From: Poronia punctata
Lineage: Eukaryota; Ascomycota; Sordariomycetes; Xylariales; Xylariaceae
Length of the DNA: 34,844 nucleotides
Assembly (NCBI GenBank): GCA_022579005.1
Contig: MU401776.1
Span: 1-34,844 of the forward strand
Direction of reading: 5' to 3'
Shown one piece after another: positions 25,099-34,844 of the stretch. The translations under genes and the position numbers were made by a program. The notes beneath the pieces were generated by a model that worked only from the letters and a program-made list of their open reading frames with translations, searched no databases and was not told the DNA's origin. The first letter of the stretch is position 1, and each line of letters opens with the position of its first letter.

Positions 25099-27381
25099 TC
25101 ATGCATCAGTAGGCACGATCTTTTCGGTCACCTTCCCGTCGGCCTGGACGATGACCTTATCGATCTTCTGCGAAGCCTTGACTGGGTTCGGCTGGTTGTA
25201 TACCCATTCTAGTTGTTCGAGCGTACGGCCTTGGGATTCCACGCTGAGAAATAAAAGTTAGCCAAGAGCAATAGGGCGGCGCATGATTGCAGACGGTGGT
25301 GGTTTTGGGTTTTGGGCTTTGGGGGGGGCACGTACCCAAAAAGGTACCAGCAGATGACCTCGATTATGTCCCAACCGACAAAGATATATATGTATTTGTA
25401 GCCAATGTTATGGAGGCCAATGGGTCCGGCGAACTGGTTAATGAAGCCCACGAGGTTGACCATGACGGCCGATGCAGCTAGGCCTTTGGCACGCGTAGTC
25501 GTCTCCAATGCTTCGGATGGGATAACTCCCTGGAGGGGCGTGTAGGTGAACGAGAAAACAACGTTAAACAGGAAGTAAGAGGCCAAAGCGCCTTTGGCAT
25601 ACGAGCCCTGGATATTGTCGCCCTGAGCATCTAGTGCCGCGGAGAGGCCTGAATTGGTAGCCAGAGCGGCAACGCACGCTGGGGAATTGTCAGCAAGGAC
25701 CACCACATACACCACAAACCGGGGCGAGCGATACCTACCCATAGTACCATAAATGAGGACCGGTCGCCGGCGCATTTTGTCCGACAATGCAACGGCAGTG
25801 AGCGCGCCGACAGCGGATATTACCGAGTTGAGGAGATTGTAGGCGAGCTGTTGTGAGATCTGCTTGACACCGATCTGCTCGAAAATGGTAGCGTTGAAGT
25901 AGCCGAGACCGTTACCAGAAAACTGCCCAAAGATGGAAATCATGATGACTTGCGCAAACCGCCAACGACCGCTGTGTGAAAACAAAAACGGGCGGTCTAC
26001 ATCCGATGTATGTTAGTCTTGCATCAGGGCCGCTTTCGACCATTTGTGCCGCGGCTGTACTTACAGTCCCAGGGTCTCTTGTCGATACCATCGATTCGGA
26101 TGTTTTCTCTCATCTCTTCGATTTCTAGAAGAACGAGGCGGGAGTTCGGGTCTCCGTTTCCGTGGTACTTGGCAAGGAAAGCGTGGGCCTCCTCATTTCT
26201 TCCGTTTGCGATGAGCCATCGGGGACTTTCCGGAATGAACCAAATGGTCCCCATGACGACCACACAAGCGAAAGATTGAAGAATCAAGGGTATCCGCCAT
26301 GCCCAGTTGCTCTGTATGAATTCGGTGCCGTAAGTGACGGCAGCCGCCGGGATAGATCCACCGAACCAACCACAGTTATAGAACCCTGACCAGACACGTC
26401 AGCAAGGCGTGGAATGGGGGAGATAATGGAGTGTTTGTAAACATACCGACAGCGCGTCCCCGCCAGTGGGGAGGGGAGATCTCCATGGCGTATGCCGGAG
26501 CGCTGACCGTCATGGTGGCGATGCCAACTCCTAGTACGAACCGCCCTACGACGAACTGCGGAATGGTTGAACTGCTCGAGATGATGACGGTACCAATTAT
26601 GATGATCAAGCCGCCGACGAACATGGTTTTACGACGACCGAACTTATCCGAAACAATAGCAGCGAAAGGGGCACCGACAATCGAACCGCTAACGTCGGAA
26701 CTCTCAGGTTAGTCCTCCTGGGTCTAGCTATCTTCTTCTTCGCGGGCCGACGTGGACGAGGGGCTGATAGAACGAAGAAGAAAGAGATCATGAGGATAAG
26801 AGGAGGGGATTGGGGGAGGATACTGACACTGCGTATAGAGAGAACAAGAGCGAAACCGTCGGCCCAGTCTTGCCGCTGTGGAAGGTATCCTGAAATTGTT
26901 CCATGGCGACGATACCTGTAAGGAGCGATCCTACCAAGCAAAATCAAATATGTCAATCTGGTATCCTATATTGGTATTGAGCAGCAAACATGGCGGGACG
27001 TGATGCCTTACCATCGTATCCATTGGCGCAGGCACAGAGAAATGCGGTGAAGATAGACACTATGTCGAGGGTCAATATTGCTGCGGGGAGGCGAGAGACA
27101 CAAGTGACGGCGAACAGTATAGAATTAGCGACTCTTTAGACCAGCGCTCAATCTTTGTCTCCTGAAGAGCTGCGTACAATTCGGCCTAGGTAGAGGTGGT
27201 CGAGCAGTTAGCGACCCGTAGACTGGGACAACAACCTACAACGGAGCGCGCTTACATTGAAGACTTCCTTGGCCTTTGCTCCCTCGACATTGCCCGTCTT
27301 CCCGGCGCCCTCGCTCACGACGACGATCGGTTCAACCGCGACCGAGGAAGCCTGGACGGCCATCTTGGAATCGACCGTCAT
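25099..27381 (-). CDS. MFS sugar-porter-type transporter (lactose permease-like)
   Basis: Nine exons in transcription order: 27381-27256, 27185-27116, 27059-27012, 26915-26828, 26688-26447, 26385-26065, 25996-25739, 25678-25336, 25243-25099; 546 residues, normal for 12-helix sugar porters. Signatures in order are ACANGYDG (end of helix 1, 75-82), DKFGRRK in loop 2-3 (125-131), HWRGRAVG (185-192), PESPRWL after helix 6 (243-249) and QGRTLEQLEW near the C-terminus. The family couples proton import to uptake of sugars; members near natural-product genes have also been recruited as exporters. The intron at 25679-25738 is 60 nt without a stop and disappears only when the frame-conserved GTAGGT..CCCAG is recognised. 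The intron at 27060-27115 (GTTCGC..CATAG) is the least certain, chosen because it gives LILYLSIFTAFLCACANGYDG-like sequence. A second ATG at 27363 is possible. Role in the cluster is inferred from proximity only. Confidence 0.92.
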
Positions 27382-30300
27382 CTGGTTAATAGCTGACGGT
27401 GCACACGGTTCGGCTCTCTTGCTCGCTCTATGTGCTCTCTGCGGCCTTGGGGACGATGATAGATGAGGAGGCGGCAGTCATATACCTAGAATGATCTAAG
27501 ATGCCCCTTCGGTCGATTCAGATCTGGTTCATTGAATCGGCTTCGAGGGCTTTTATGAAGTCCTCCCGTTCTCCAAGCTTACCCCAAACTTCCCCACTGC
27601 AGGGGAGCCCGAAAGGGAATCCGGCCCGCTCGCCTCCGCCCTCGAGATCAGGGGGGCATGCCACAAGGCGCTCAATGAGGGACCGGCCAGGACGTGGCGC
27701 AAGGTTGTTCCCAAATCAGGGCAACGCACCAAAAAGATATTGTTGCCACTTATTAGAGCCGGACCGCCGTCTCTGTCGTCTTTTAAATTTTCAATCGATG
27801 AGATCAAGTCCAGATGCTGGTTTCTGACCGGTACCTAGTACGCTAATTTGGCACGGCGTCCTTTTTCACTTCCCTACCTGTGACCCTCCCAAGCCTTGGA
27901 CAGCTATTATTAGTCGGAAATTGAACCTCGATCACATTTTGTCTCCTGATTGTCTACGTGCCACATGGTATGCAGCACACCTACTCGGACACGGGCGGGT
28001 TCACCTGCCTAGAGATGAGGAAGCTGTGTATCGTATGGTACTACTATCATGTTTTAGGCCCGTGGGCTGGATGTATTTCGCTTGCCCTACTAATCGTTTC
28101 CAAGAAGCCAAAGACGGCTGTGGATGCCGCCGATTCCGATGTTGCTTGGACGCGCGCGTTTGATATGAAATTGTGATGCACTAACCTTAGCAGGTACGAG
28201 CTGGTAGGTATACCAGCCGCGCTATCTTGCTTTCTGCGTCGCCACGTGATTGAGCCTAGACTCCGACAGATGGGTAAGGTACGCTCAGTACCTCCTATCT
28301 GGCCTTGGCGGAGGTAAATTAACCACGTATTACACGTAGGTGCTTGAGCCCCAAAGCTCATGTACGTGTACGTGTACCTACTTGTAGGCGCAAAGCTCCG
28401 TGCATGGTAATTCTAGGTGAGCACGTGAGGTAGGTTACTCGTAGTGCCAACTGCCAACAGAGTACTGCATAAGCGAGCGCGGCAGCGCCTATAATGTTAT
28501 TATCGCTGGCGTCCTCGATCTTACCACGTTACTGCCTTCACCTACATTCTGATACTCGTCGATGAGGCTGGTGAATCATCTCTATACCTACATGTAGGTA
28601 ACTAGATGGACAACACACGTTACTAACCCACCTAGGTACCTAAGGTAGGTAGTCATAGACTACGCTTAGTCAACCAAATTAGCCCACAGTACGCTAGTAA
28701 GGGGAAAAGGCCGACGGACCCTACTCGTGCACACAGTTTGTCGGGTACTAACGATTTTGGTTACTGTTGGGCTAACCAGAACTCGGGGGGGAGGAGGCCA
28801 ATAGTTTCGGCCTCGAGCTAGCTTTTGAACGCTGGTGTTGCTACCTATACACTAACGCCCATATGGTATCGGTAAAGTAATGTAGGTAGGTACGAGAGTA
28901 GGTACGCCTATGCAGTGAGCAACTTATTGATGTAGGTACGTTATAACCAACTAGGCCATCCGTCTTAGGTTGTCCTTGGCCTTGACAAACAAAAACTTGA
29001 CAGCCAGTCTTGATCTTGCCATCGGTGGCATACCTACTTACTACCGGCAGTGAACGCCTTGTCCTCCTGCTATGCTGAGGTCCTGCGCCACCCGGTACCC
29101 ACGGTCCGCTATCTAGTCCATATAAGCATACTGGAGAACTTTGACAGGCGGACATTGTGCCCGGCAGGAACATGATCATTGTTGGGCCATCGTGAACTCA
29201 GACGCTTCGAATCGCTGATGGGCATTCACGTACCAGATGGGTTCCTGGATTCATTTTCGTGCCGATGACGACCGTCCACCATGCTGCACCTAGCGGATCG
29301 AATATCCGTCAGGGCCTCTGCCTCCCTATTTCCTCGACGTTATCGGCTCAGGTGGGCTGTATACACAAATTGACTGGCTGGCGCAGGCATACGACGAAGC
29401 ACGAGTCTGCACAAACTGCCTAACTATAAGGGTATGTATGCGCATAGGGAGGCACCCGTACATGATACACTCCCCGCCTTGCTCAGAGACGCAATGACTG
29501 TACCTCCTCGGTGTTCGTAGCCTACCTAGTACCTATTTTACTTTGTTGCGGGAAGGCGTTCAGAAGATCCCTTTACCGCATATCTTAATATAGGGCTAGC
29601 CAGCAACGAGGGGTTGGCACCACCTAGATATTACTTGTCTTGTTACATGGCGTGGTCCCCGTATTGTGTACGAGGTAACGATTATTGACTCCTAGACGTG
29701 AGACATAACCACGAGTTTCAGTTTTCCTAGCACCCCAAACTTTGCTACCCTAAGCATAATTCGCTTGGTTGTTGCACTGAGCCTCACTTTTCTAGACAAG
29801 GTATGCTATCCGAGCAAACGGACTTCGAGAATAGACCTTAAGCATTGTGTGATTGGCCAGTTCTTACTTGGGGTATCGTAGAGGCCTCTTCTTCCTTCCT
29901 CGATAGCTCTACTCACATTTCACTTACGGTTCTTCTATGATATGTTGACGGCCATGTTCACACAAACCTACGCATCGTCCAAGTTGGACTGAGGCAACTC
30001 CTCCAATAGCAGACCGCTTCTGTGGCCCGATCAATGTGTCGGAGAGCTTGAACCGCCCCATCATCCCGCAGACAAAAAGAGTATGCTCATCTTAAGACAG
30101 GAGATACATTTGAGTGGAATCATCCGTTGAGCGCGCGAAGTGCAACATAGTGAGACCGTCAAAACGACCATTTCACTTCTACTCCAACCAAACTACATAT
30201 CGAGCGGCCAATACAGATGAGCGGGTTATTGTCTGATCTTTTTTGTCCGAGTTGCGGTCGTAGAAAGCAGGGAGTATCATCGAGATATACGGCGACTATG

Positions 30301-30773
30301 TACACATAAGTAAGCTGCTGCAATGGTAAAACTCCCGTGCTTTGTTTGTGCCTTCATATGTCCGCGGTACCTGCCGTAGGTTACTGGGGCTCATCTTATT
30401 TTCGGTCATATATTCGGCGTCTAACACCACGGAGCCTTTTTTCCATTGGTAGGTACTCTTCCGATGTTCTATGCTTGATAGTGACAAAAGTCTCCGGGGA
30501 CCATGAAATTACCCGGACACTTTCAGATACCAACGTATTTAAATCAAAGGTTTCCGACAATGAAATATGTACTCATAACTGCACCGCTCTCAAATAGCAT
30601 CGATTGGCATTGCGAACAGGGCCGTATTGGGTTATCGGGAAGAAAAGCCTAGAAGCCCGTGATATATCAGTCAGACTCGGATTACGGAGCCACCCTGAAT
30701 GCCACGGAACCTGGATTCATTACACCCTTATCTTGTACGACGTATCGGAATACGGGTATTGAACAGCAACAGG
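27382..30773. other. Long divergent intergenic region between transporter and methyltransferase
   Basis: 3.4 kb between divergently transcribed genes, so it carries both promoters. No gene recognised: open stretches at 27501-27827, 27921-28163, 28841-29179 and 30337-30597 have no domain motifs and look like chance. Dense TAGGTAGG, GTACGTGTACGTGTAC and ACCTAGGTACCTAAGG motifs occur at 28190-28660 and near 28880-28940. No regulator-type coding sequence was found. Confidence 0.55.
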
Positions 30774-31652
30774 ATGAGCCGAAACAGAGAAGAAGAGATG
30801 GAGGCAGAAACGAATATATTTTCCTTGCCAATGGGCTCCCTGTATGAAAAGCTCGTGGGCGAGACTAGCTCGCGCCTCGCGGCTACCGCGCTCTCCAAGC
30901 TGCCACCGTCCACCTTCGAACCTACGAGCCATATTCTCGACTCCGCCTGCGGGCCTGGAGTAGTAAGTAAGCTGCTCCTGTCACCACCACCCGACTACCT
31001 CTCAGTACCTGGTTTGCCGGTTAAGCCACCACCGCAGGTTACTGGCATCGACATCTCCGAGTCCATGATAGAGCAGTACAGAACAAATAAGAGCGCCTTG
31101 GGCTGGGAAACTGCCGATTATTATACGCAAGACTCGCAGGACCTGTCTAGATTCCCCGATGGCGTCTTCGATGCTATAGTCATGAACCTCGGGATCTTTG
31201 CGCTTCCAGATGCCCATGCCGGCGCTAGGGAGATGCATCGCGTGCTAAAGCCTGGTGGGCATGCCGTTGTCACGACGTGGAAGACGCGGAGGCCGCAGGA
31301 GATGATGAATCTTGCCGCCGATTCCATCCACCCGGAAGGCAGCGGGAGGAGAGTGATGGACATCGACTCTCAATGGCTGACCGGCGGACACTTGGTGGAT
31401 GTCATGACAGGAGGCGGATTCAAAAGGGGTGATGTGAAGCTCACCGAAACAGCGCCGAATTGGACATTCAGTTCCCTAGATGCGCTGCTCGACGCGTTAA
31501 GCTCGCCCATGTGGACGGCGCAGTTCTGTAGAGGCTGGAGTGATGAGGAATTGGGTAGATGGGCAGACGAGGTGGCGAAGCAGCTCACACAGCAAGAGAA
31601 GGCAACTTATTCACTAGAAATGGTTGCACATGTCTGCATTTCTCAGAAATGA
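30774..31652 (+). CDS. SAM-dependent methyltransferase, class I
   Basis: Single exon, 292 residues from the ATG at 30774; an ATG at 30699 would give 317 and one at 30798 would give 284. Class I Rossmann methyltransferase motifs are in order: motif I LDSACGPGVV (55-64), motif II GIDISESMIE (91-100) with Asp93 for the SAM ribose, motif IV FDAIVMNLGIF (132-142), and post-motif HRVLKPGGHAVVTTW (155-169). The N-terminal NIFSLPMGSLYEKLV helix is common in fungal secondary-metabolism methyltransferases. No signal peptide or membrane segment, so it is cytosolic. It could O-methylate a hydroxyl or carboxyl group of the cluster product, but acceptor and atom are unknown; ubiquinone- or sterol-type methylation is not indicated. 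It converges with the transhydrogenase gene, 223 bases between stops. Confidence 0.88.
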   Translation: MSRNREEEMEAETNIFSLPMGSLYEKLVGETSSRLAATALSKLPPSTFEPTSHILDSACGPGVVSKLLLSPPPDYLSVPGLPVKPPPQVTGIDISESMIEQYRTNKSALGWETADYYTQDSQDLSRFPDGVFDAIVMNLGIFALPDAHAGAREMHRVLKPGGHAVVTTWKTRRPQEMMNLAADSIHPEGSGRRVMDIDSQWLTGGHLVDVMTGGGFKRGDVKLTETAPNWTFSSLDALLDALSSPMWTAQFCRGWSDEELGRWADEVAKQLTQQEKATYSLEMVAHVCISQK

Positions 31653-31875
31653 TCTTTTGGGGTAGTTTTCGACTATATAGGAACGCCGTTGACAACTTGA
31701 CAAGACCCTTTAGATGGCGGTATAGTCTCAGAGCCTTGGAACGAGATACATTTACTACGAGATGGCGAGTCTGTGTACTGATCACATTCAAGGGACGCGA
31801 GACGATGTTTGCGCTTGTGATGATTCGAGCTTGCCCGCGTAGAACGGAACAGGAGAGATTCCATTATAAATAACA

Positions 31876-33585
31876 CTAATAGTGTGTCAGGGACTCTTCG
31901 AACAGCCTTCTCAATTGGTCCCTCTCCTGCTCGAGCTCCTTCGCCAAGCCTGGCGCCAACATGAGGACTCTAGCTTGGGGGATTGTGCCTTCCACGAGGT
32001 TCTCGATATCGTCGCTGGTGAAGCCCAGTGCCTTGAGCCCGTTCGGCTGATCACCGAGATCGGCTAGGAACTTTGTCACGGCTTCCGCCAACACTTCGCC
32101 GGCATCCTCGCGCTTCACATTTGTGATGTCGACGCCGAATGCTTCGGCGGCCGCCAGATGGCGATCTGGGTTCGATGGGGCGGTAAACCTAAACACAGCG
32201 GGGGCAGTCACAGCCACGGTAACACCATGCGGGATAATGGGCGTCGTAACGTCGTAGCCTGCATGCCGGTAACCAGGGTTCTGACCAGATATTGGATAGG
32301 ACATCCCTTGCAAAATAGTGTCAGCGTGGAACAGCACGACTATTGTCTGAACTTATCGGTACAGAATCAGTTCTTCTTACCGTGGCATAGATGCACGCCG
32401 GCGTTGCCAAAGCCAACGCCAGCGAGTGTTGCGGCAAGAAGCATCTCGCTCTGGGCCTCGAAGTCGTCCGGGTCTCTTACCGACCGCGGCAGATACTTCA
32501 CCGTGCTCCGCAATGCGCTGAGCGAGAATATGTCGCTGATGGGGTTGGCGCCCTGGTACGCTGGTCGGAGGATTGGGTTCGCCGGTCGCGGCATCCTCTC
32601 GTTAAAGGGTATCGCCGTCCACGACTCGAGCGAGTGGAATAGGACGTCCAAGCCAGAGCTAGCCTTGACGGCGGCGGGCATCGTGCGGGTGTTGAGGGGA
32701 TCGCAGATGCCGAGAGTCGGTTTCAGGTTCCTGTGGGCGATACCGGTCTTGGCCTTCTTCGCTACCAGGTCGAAGATGGCCGTCCCAGTGGTTTCGCTAC
32801 CGGTACCAGCAGTGGTAGGGATGGCGATTAGTGGCTTCAGCTTCTTCTCGATTGGCCGCCCCTTACCTAGAGGTGCGTTGACGAAATCCATGAAATCAGC
32901 GTCGGCGTATTCAGTATACAAGTTCATCAGCTTAGCCGTGTCGATGACGGATCCTCCACCAACAGCCAAGAAGGCGTCGGCTCCATATAATTTAGAGAAT
33001 TCTATGGCTTCCTTGATCCTGCGACTGCGTCAGCTCTAGTGCTATAAATGACAGCCGCTTCGGTGACGGCTACCTCGGGAATTACTCACGAACTATCCTT
33101 GGGCTCGACTCGCACCTTGTCGAATATGTTATACTCGATGCCTTCCCTCGACAGGGCCTCCTCTACCTGCTTGACAGCGGTCAACTGCCTCACGGTGGAG
33201 TCGGTGACAACGCAAACCCGTTTGACGCCCATGTTGGCAAAATCCATACCGACTTCTTGGGTGACGCCAGGTCCAAAGCGGATTGAGGACGCTGCCATCT
33301 CAAACGCGTACTCCTTTTGTTGCGAGGCATCCATGGGAGAAGCAAAGCTCCGTCGTCCCACCCCCCGGGTCCTTTGGGCATAGGCCTCGACATGTGGCCG
33401 GGCATGCCGATGGTGGTAGCCCGGATTTGCGTGGCAGGGACAGTTGGGCGGGTGTGAGTACTGCACGGTCCGTAGCAAACTAGCGGCTCGAGTGGCAGCC
33501 TTCGTGTAATCTCGTCAATTGAGATCATATTGTAAACTATAGCGAGGGAACTCACACTCGGCGCTAGGCGAACAGCAGCAACCAT
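31876..33585 (-). CDS. Hydroxyacid-oxoacid transhydrogenase, iron-type alcohol dehydrogenase (ADHFE1-like)
   Basis: Four exons in transcription order: 33585-33556, 33499-33090, 33018-32381, 32306-31876 (introns 56, 71 and 74 nt); 502 residues against about 467 for the human protein. The family is mitochondrial and oxidises 4-hydroxybutyrate to succinate semialdehyde, coupled to reduction of 2-oxoglutarate to 2-hydroxyglutarate. Evidence is long similarity in motif order: YAFEMAASSIRFGPGV (74-89), NAD-site GGGSVIDT (167-174), IPTTAGTGSETTG, a GLDVLFHSLES segment with Asp and His metal ligands, and FGNAGVHLCHGMSYPISG plus PHG with the further His ligands. The first ~65 residues are rich in Arg, Ala and Ser with a CPCH segment, fitting a mitochondrial presequence. 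The 10-codon first exon is inferred from GTGAGT..CGAAG splice sites and frame. Probably a primary-metabolism gene flanking the cluster rather than a tailoring enzyme, though oxidation of a cluster intermediate is possible. Confidence 0.92.
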
Positions 33586-34553
33586 CTTACAGGACAGAAC
33601 GTAACCACCGATAGCTTGTGACTAGATGTGTTGCAATGATACAGAATAGAGATGAATCCTGGCCTGCTAAGTAGGGAATTGTTTTAGGTATTAGCTAGAT
33701 ATTGTTAAACTGGGGGTTGAAGGCGAGAGGCGGTTGCAGCTCAACTCGTAATGAAGAAACGGGTGAACAAAGCCGAACATACCAAGGCACGTACGGCTCT
33801 AACGCGTCTCACCGTCACGGATATACCCAGGCAGCCCAGAGTGCCCAGGTATTACCGTGCTACAGTCTCCATCTTCTGTGTCAAAGGTCCCGTGTGGGGT
33901 AGGTAGCTCCCCCATGTTTCTCCGCAGTCGGGTAAGTGCCTAACCGACATCAGCGCGACCATTGACCAACCACCTATCACAGACTATATGGCCTTAGTAA
34001 GGTATGTACTTAAAAGTAAATTACATAATACATGAATGCACTCAAATCCAAAACTATGAGTGCCTCTACTCCATATGAGAAAGCGCCCATGCCACTTAAA
34101 TGTTTCAATATATCTACCTGTACATGCTGCTAGGTTAGGTTAGTACTTATATACTTTTTCCACACCAACTGAATCTTTGCCATCTTTAAACAAACATATG
34201 ACAAGGTACCTACCTCGGACCTCCCCTATTGTGTCTGGCCACTGTTGTTGCATAGCTTTTAACAAGCGTAGGTATGCATCATATATGTACGTTGAGCCAC
34301 CTGGCTTCCTGGTTAAGTGAGAAGGGATGTGGTTCTTGGCAAGCATCGTATACTAGGTGCTACACAGGTAAGTAGTTCCTCAACCTGGGAACACAGGAGA
34401 TGATTGAGTATCTGGAACAAGGGCGTTGTACTCGTAGGTAGGCACGGTAGGTCATATTCAAGTATTATGAGGTGTCTGGGATGATTATATGTTAGACCGG
34501 ACGACCTAGAAGCACATGATTTTCTAGAAGTACGCTGACCTAGAAACGTTAAG
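33586..34553. other. Intergenic region to the right-end repeat
   Basis: Includes the promoter of the transhydrogenase gene at its left end. No gene recognised; open stretches at 33702-33902 and 34140-34346 are featureless. AT content rises from about 34.0 kb toward the repeat at the window edge. CTACCTGTAC and AGGTACCTACCT motifs are present. Confidence 0.55.
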
Positions 34554-34844
34554 TGTTAAATCCAACAGGTCATAAGATGATAGGAATTAATGTAATGCCT
34601 ACACAGTAGAAGTTATACGGCTGTAGTAAGGACTACTATAAAGAAAAAGGTCTTCTTATAAAGAGTCCTTCCTTACTTATTTAGTATATGCAGATTTTAT
34701 AAAAAAAAAAAGTTTTACCTCTTTACGCGTACATTAATTAATATATATAATTTAGCTATTTATGCTAGTTTTAATAATTAAAAGTTTTATACTGCTTATT
34801 ATTATTATTAAAGCTTAATAGCATAGCAACTTAGCAATAATAGC
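34554..34844 (+). repeat. Best-preserved copy of dispersed repeat R2, possible LTR start, cut by the window end
   Basis: The common part of the three R2 copies begins here at TGTTAAATCCAACAGG and runs to about 34785; the rest continues AT-rich to the window edge. It keeps C and G residues that are T and A in the copies at 8.5 and 11.4 kb. The sequence starts with TG, as LTRs do, so this may be the 5' edge of a retroelement extending beyond the window. That is an inference: the other end, a CA terminus and a target duplication cannot be seen. Confidence 0.6.

Noticed and set aside
28841..29179. 112-codon open stretch in the divergent spacer
   Set aside because: No recognisable motif, and it overlaps repetitive TAGGTAGG sequence.
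32158..33039. 293-codon open stretch opposite the transhydrogenase
   Set aside because: Antisense shadow; the minus strand encodes the recognisable iron-type dehydrogenase.

Overview
The window looks like a filamentous ascomycete (Pezizomycotina) nuclear segment. Genes are split by short 54-139 nt introns with GT..AG ends and ctgac/ctaac-like branch sites. Intergenic DNA is full of TAGGTAGG/CCTACCTA motifs. An 11.9 kb block of extremely AT-rich, ORF-less DNA has the look of repeat-induced point mutation (RIP). No bacterial-style operons, ribosome binding sites, rRNA, tRNA or CRISPR arrays were seen. All calls come from reading sequence and motifs; no database search was possible.

Layout. 1-11.94 kb: AT-rich block of degenerate repeats, including a direct repeat pair (about 5.95-6.46 and 10.24-10.77 kb) and an inverted pair (about 8.50-8.73 and 11.36-11.58 kb). 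A better preserved copy of the latter lies at the far right edge (34.55 kb on). 12.56-13.42 kb: secreted HD-domain hydrolase-like protein (+). 13.74-15.51 kb: cytochrome P450, five exons (-). 16.97-18.24 kb: a hAT-like DNA element with about 57 bp inverted termini, a perfect 8 bp target duplication and an AT-eroded interior. 18.81-20.07 kb: Caps_synth/GT32-like glycosyltransferase (+). 20.43-21.90 kb: class I terpene cyclase, six exons (-). 25.10-27.38 kb: sugar-porter MFS transporter, nine exons (-). 30.77-31.65 kb: SAM-dependent methyltransferase (+). 31.88-33.59 kb: iron-dependent alcohol dehydrogenase of the hydroxyacid-oxoacid transhydrogenase (ADHFE1) type, four exons (-).

How the genes may work together. 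A terpene cyclase, a membrane-anchored P450, a glycosyltransferase, a methyltransferase and a transporter within 20 kb form a plausible terpenoid biosynthetic cluster: cyclisation of a prenyl diphosphate, oxidation, then O-glycosylation and/or methylation. No prenyltransferase and no pathway-specific regulator was found. The transhydrogenase is most likely a primary-metabolism gene at the cluster edge. The secreted HD protein is of uncertain relevance. The product is not predictable from sequence alone.

The exon models were built by hand from splice signals, reading-frame phase and conserved motifs. Every final model sums to a multiple of three. Two introns (one in the terpene cyclase, one in the transporter) keep the frame open and would be missed by a simple ORF reading.
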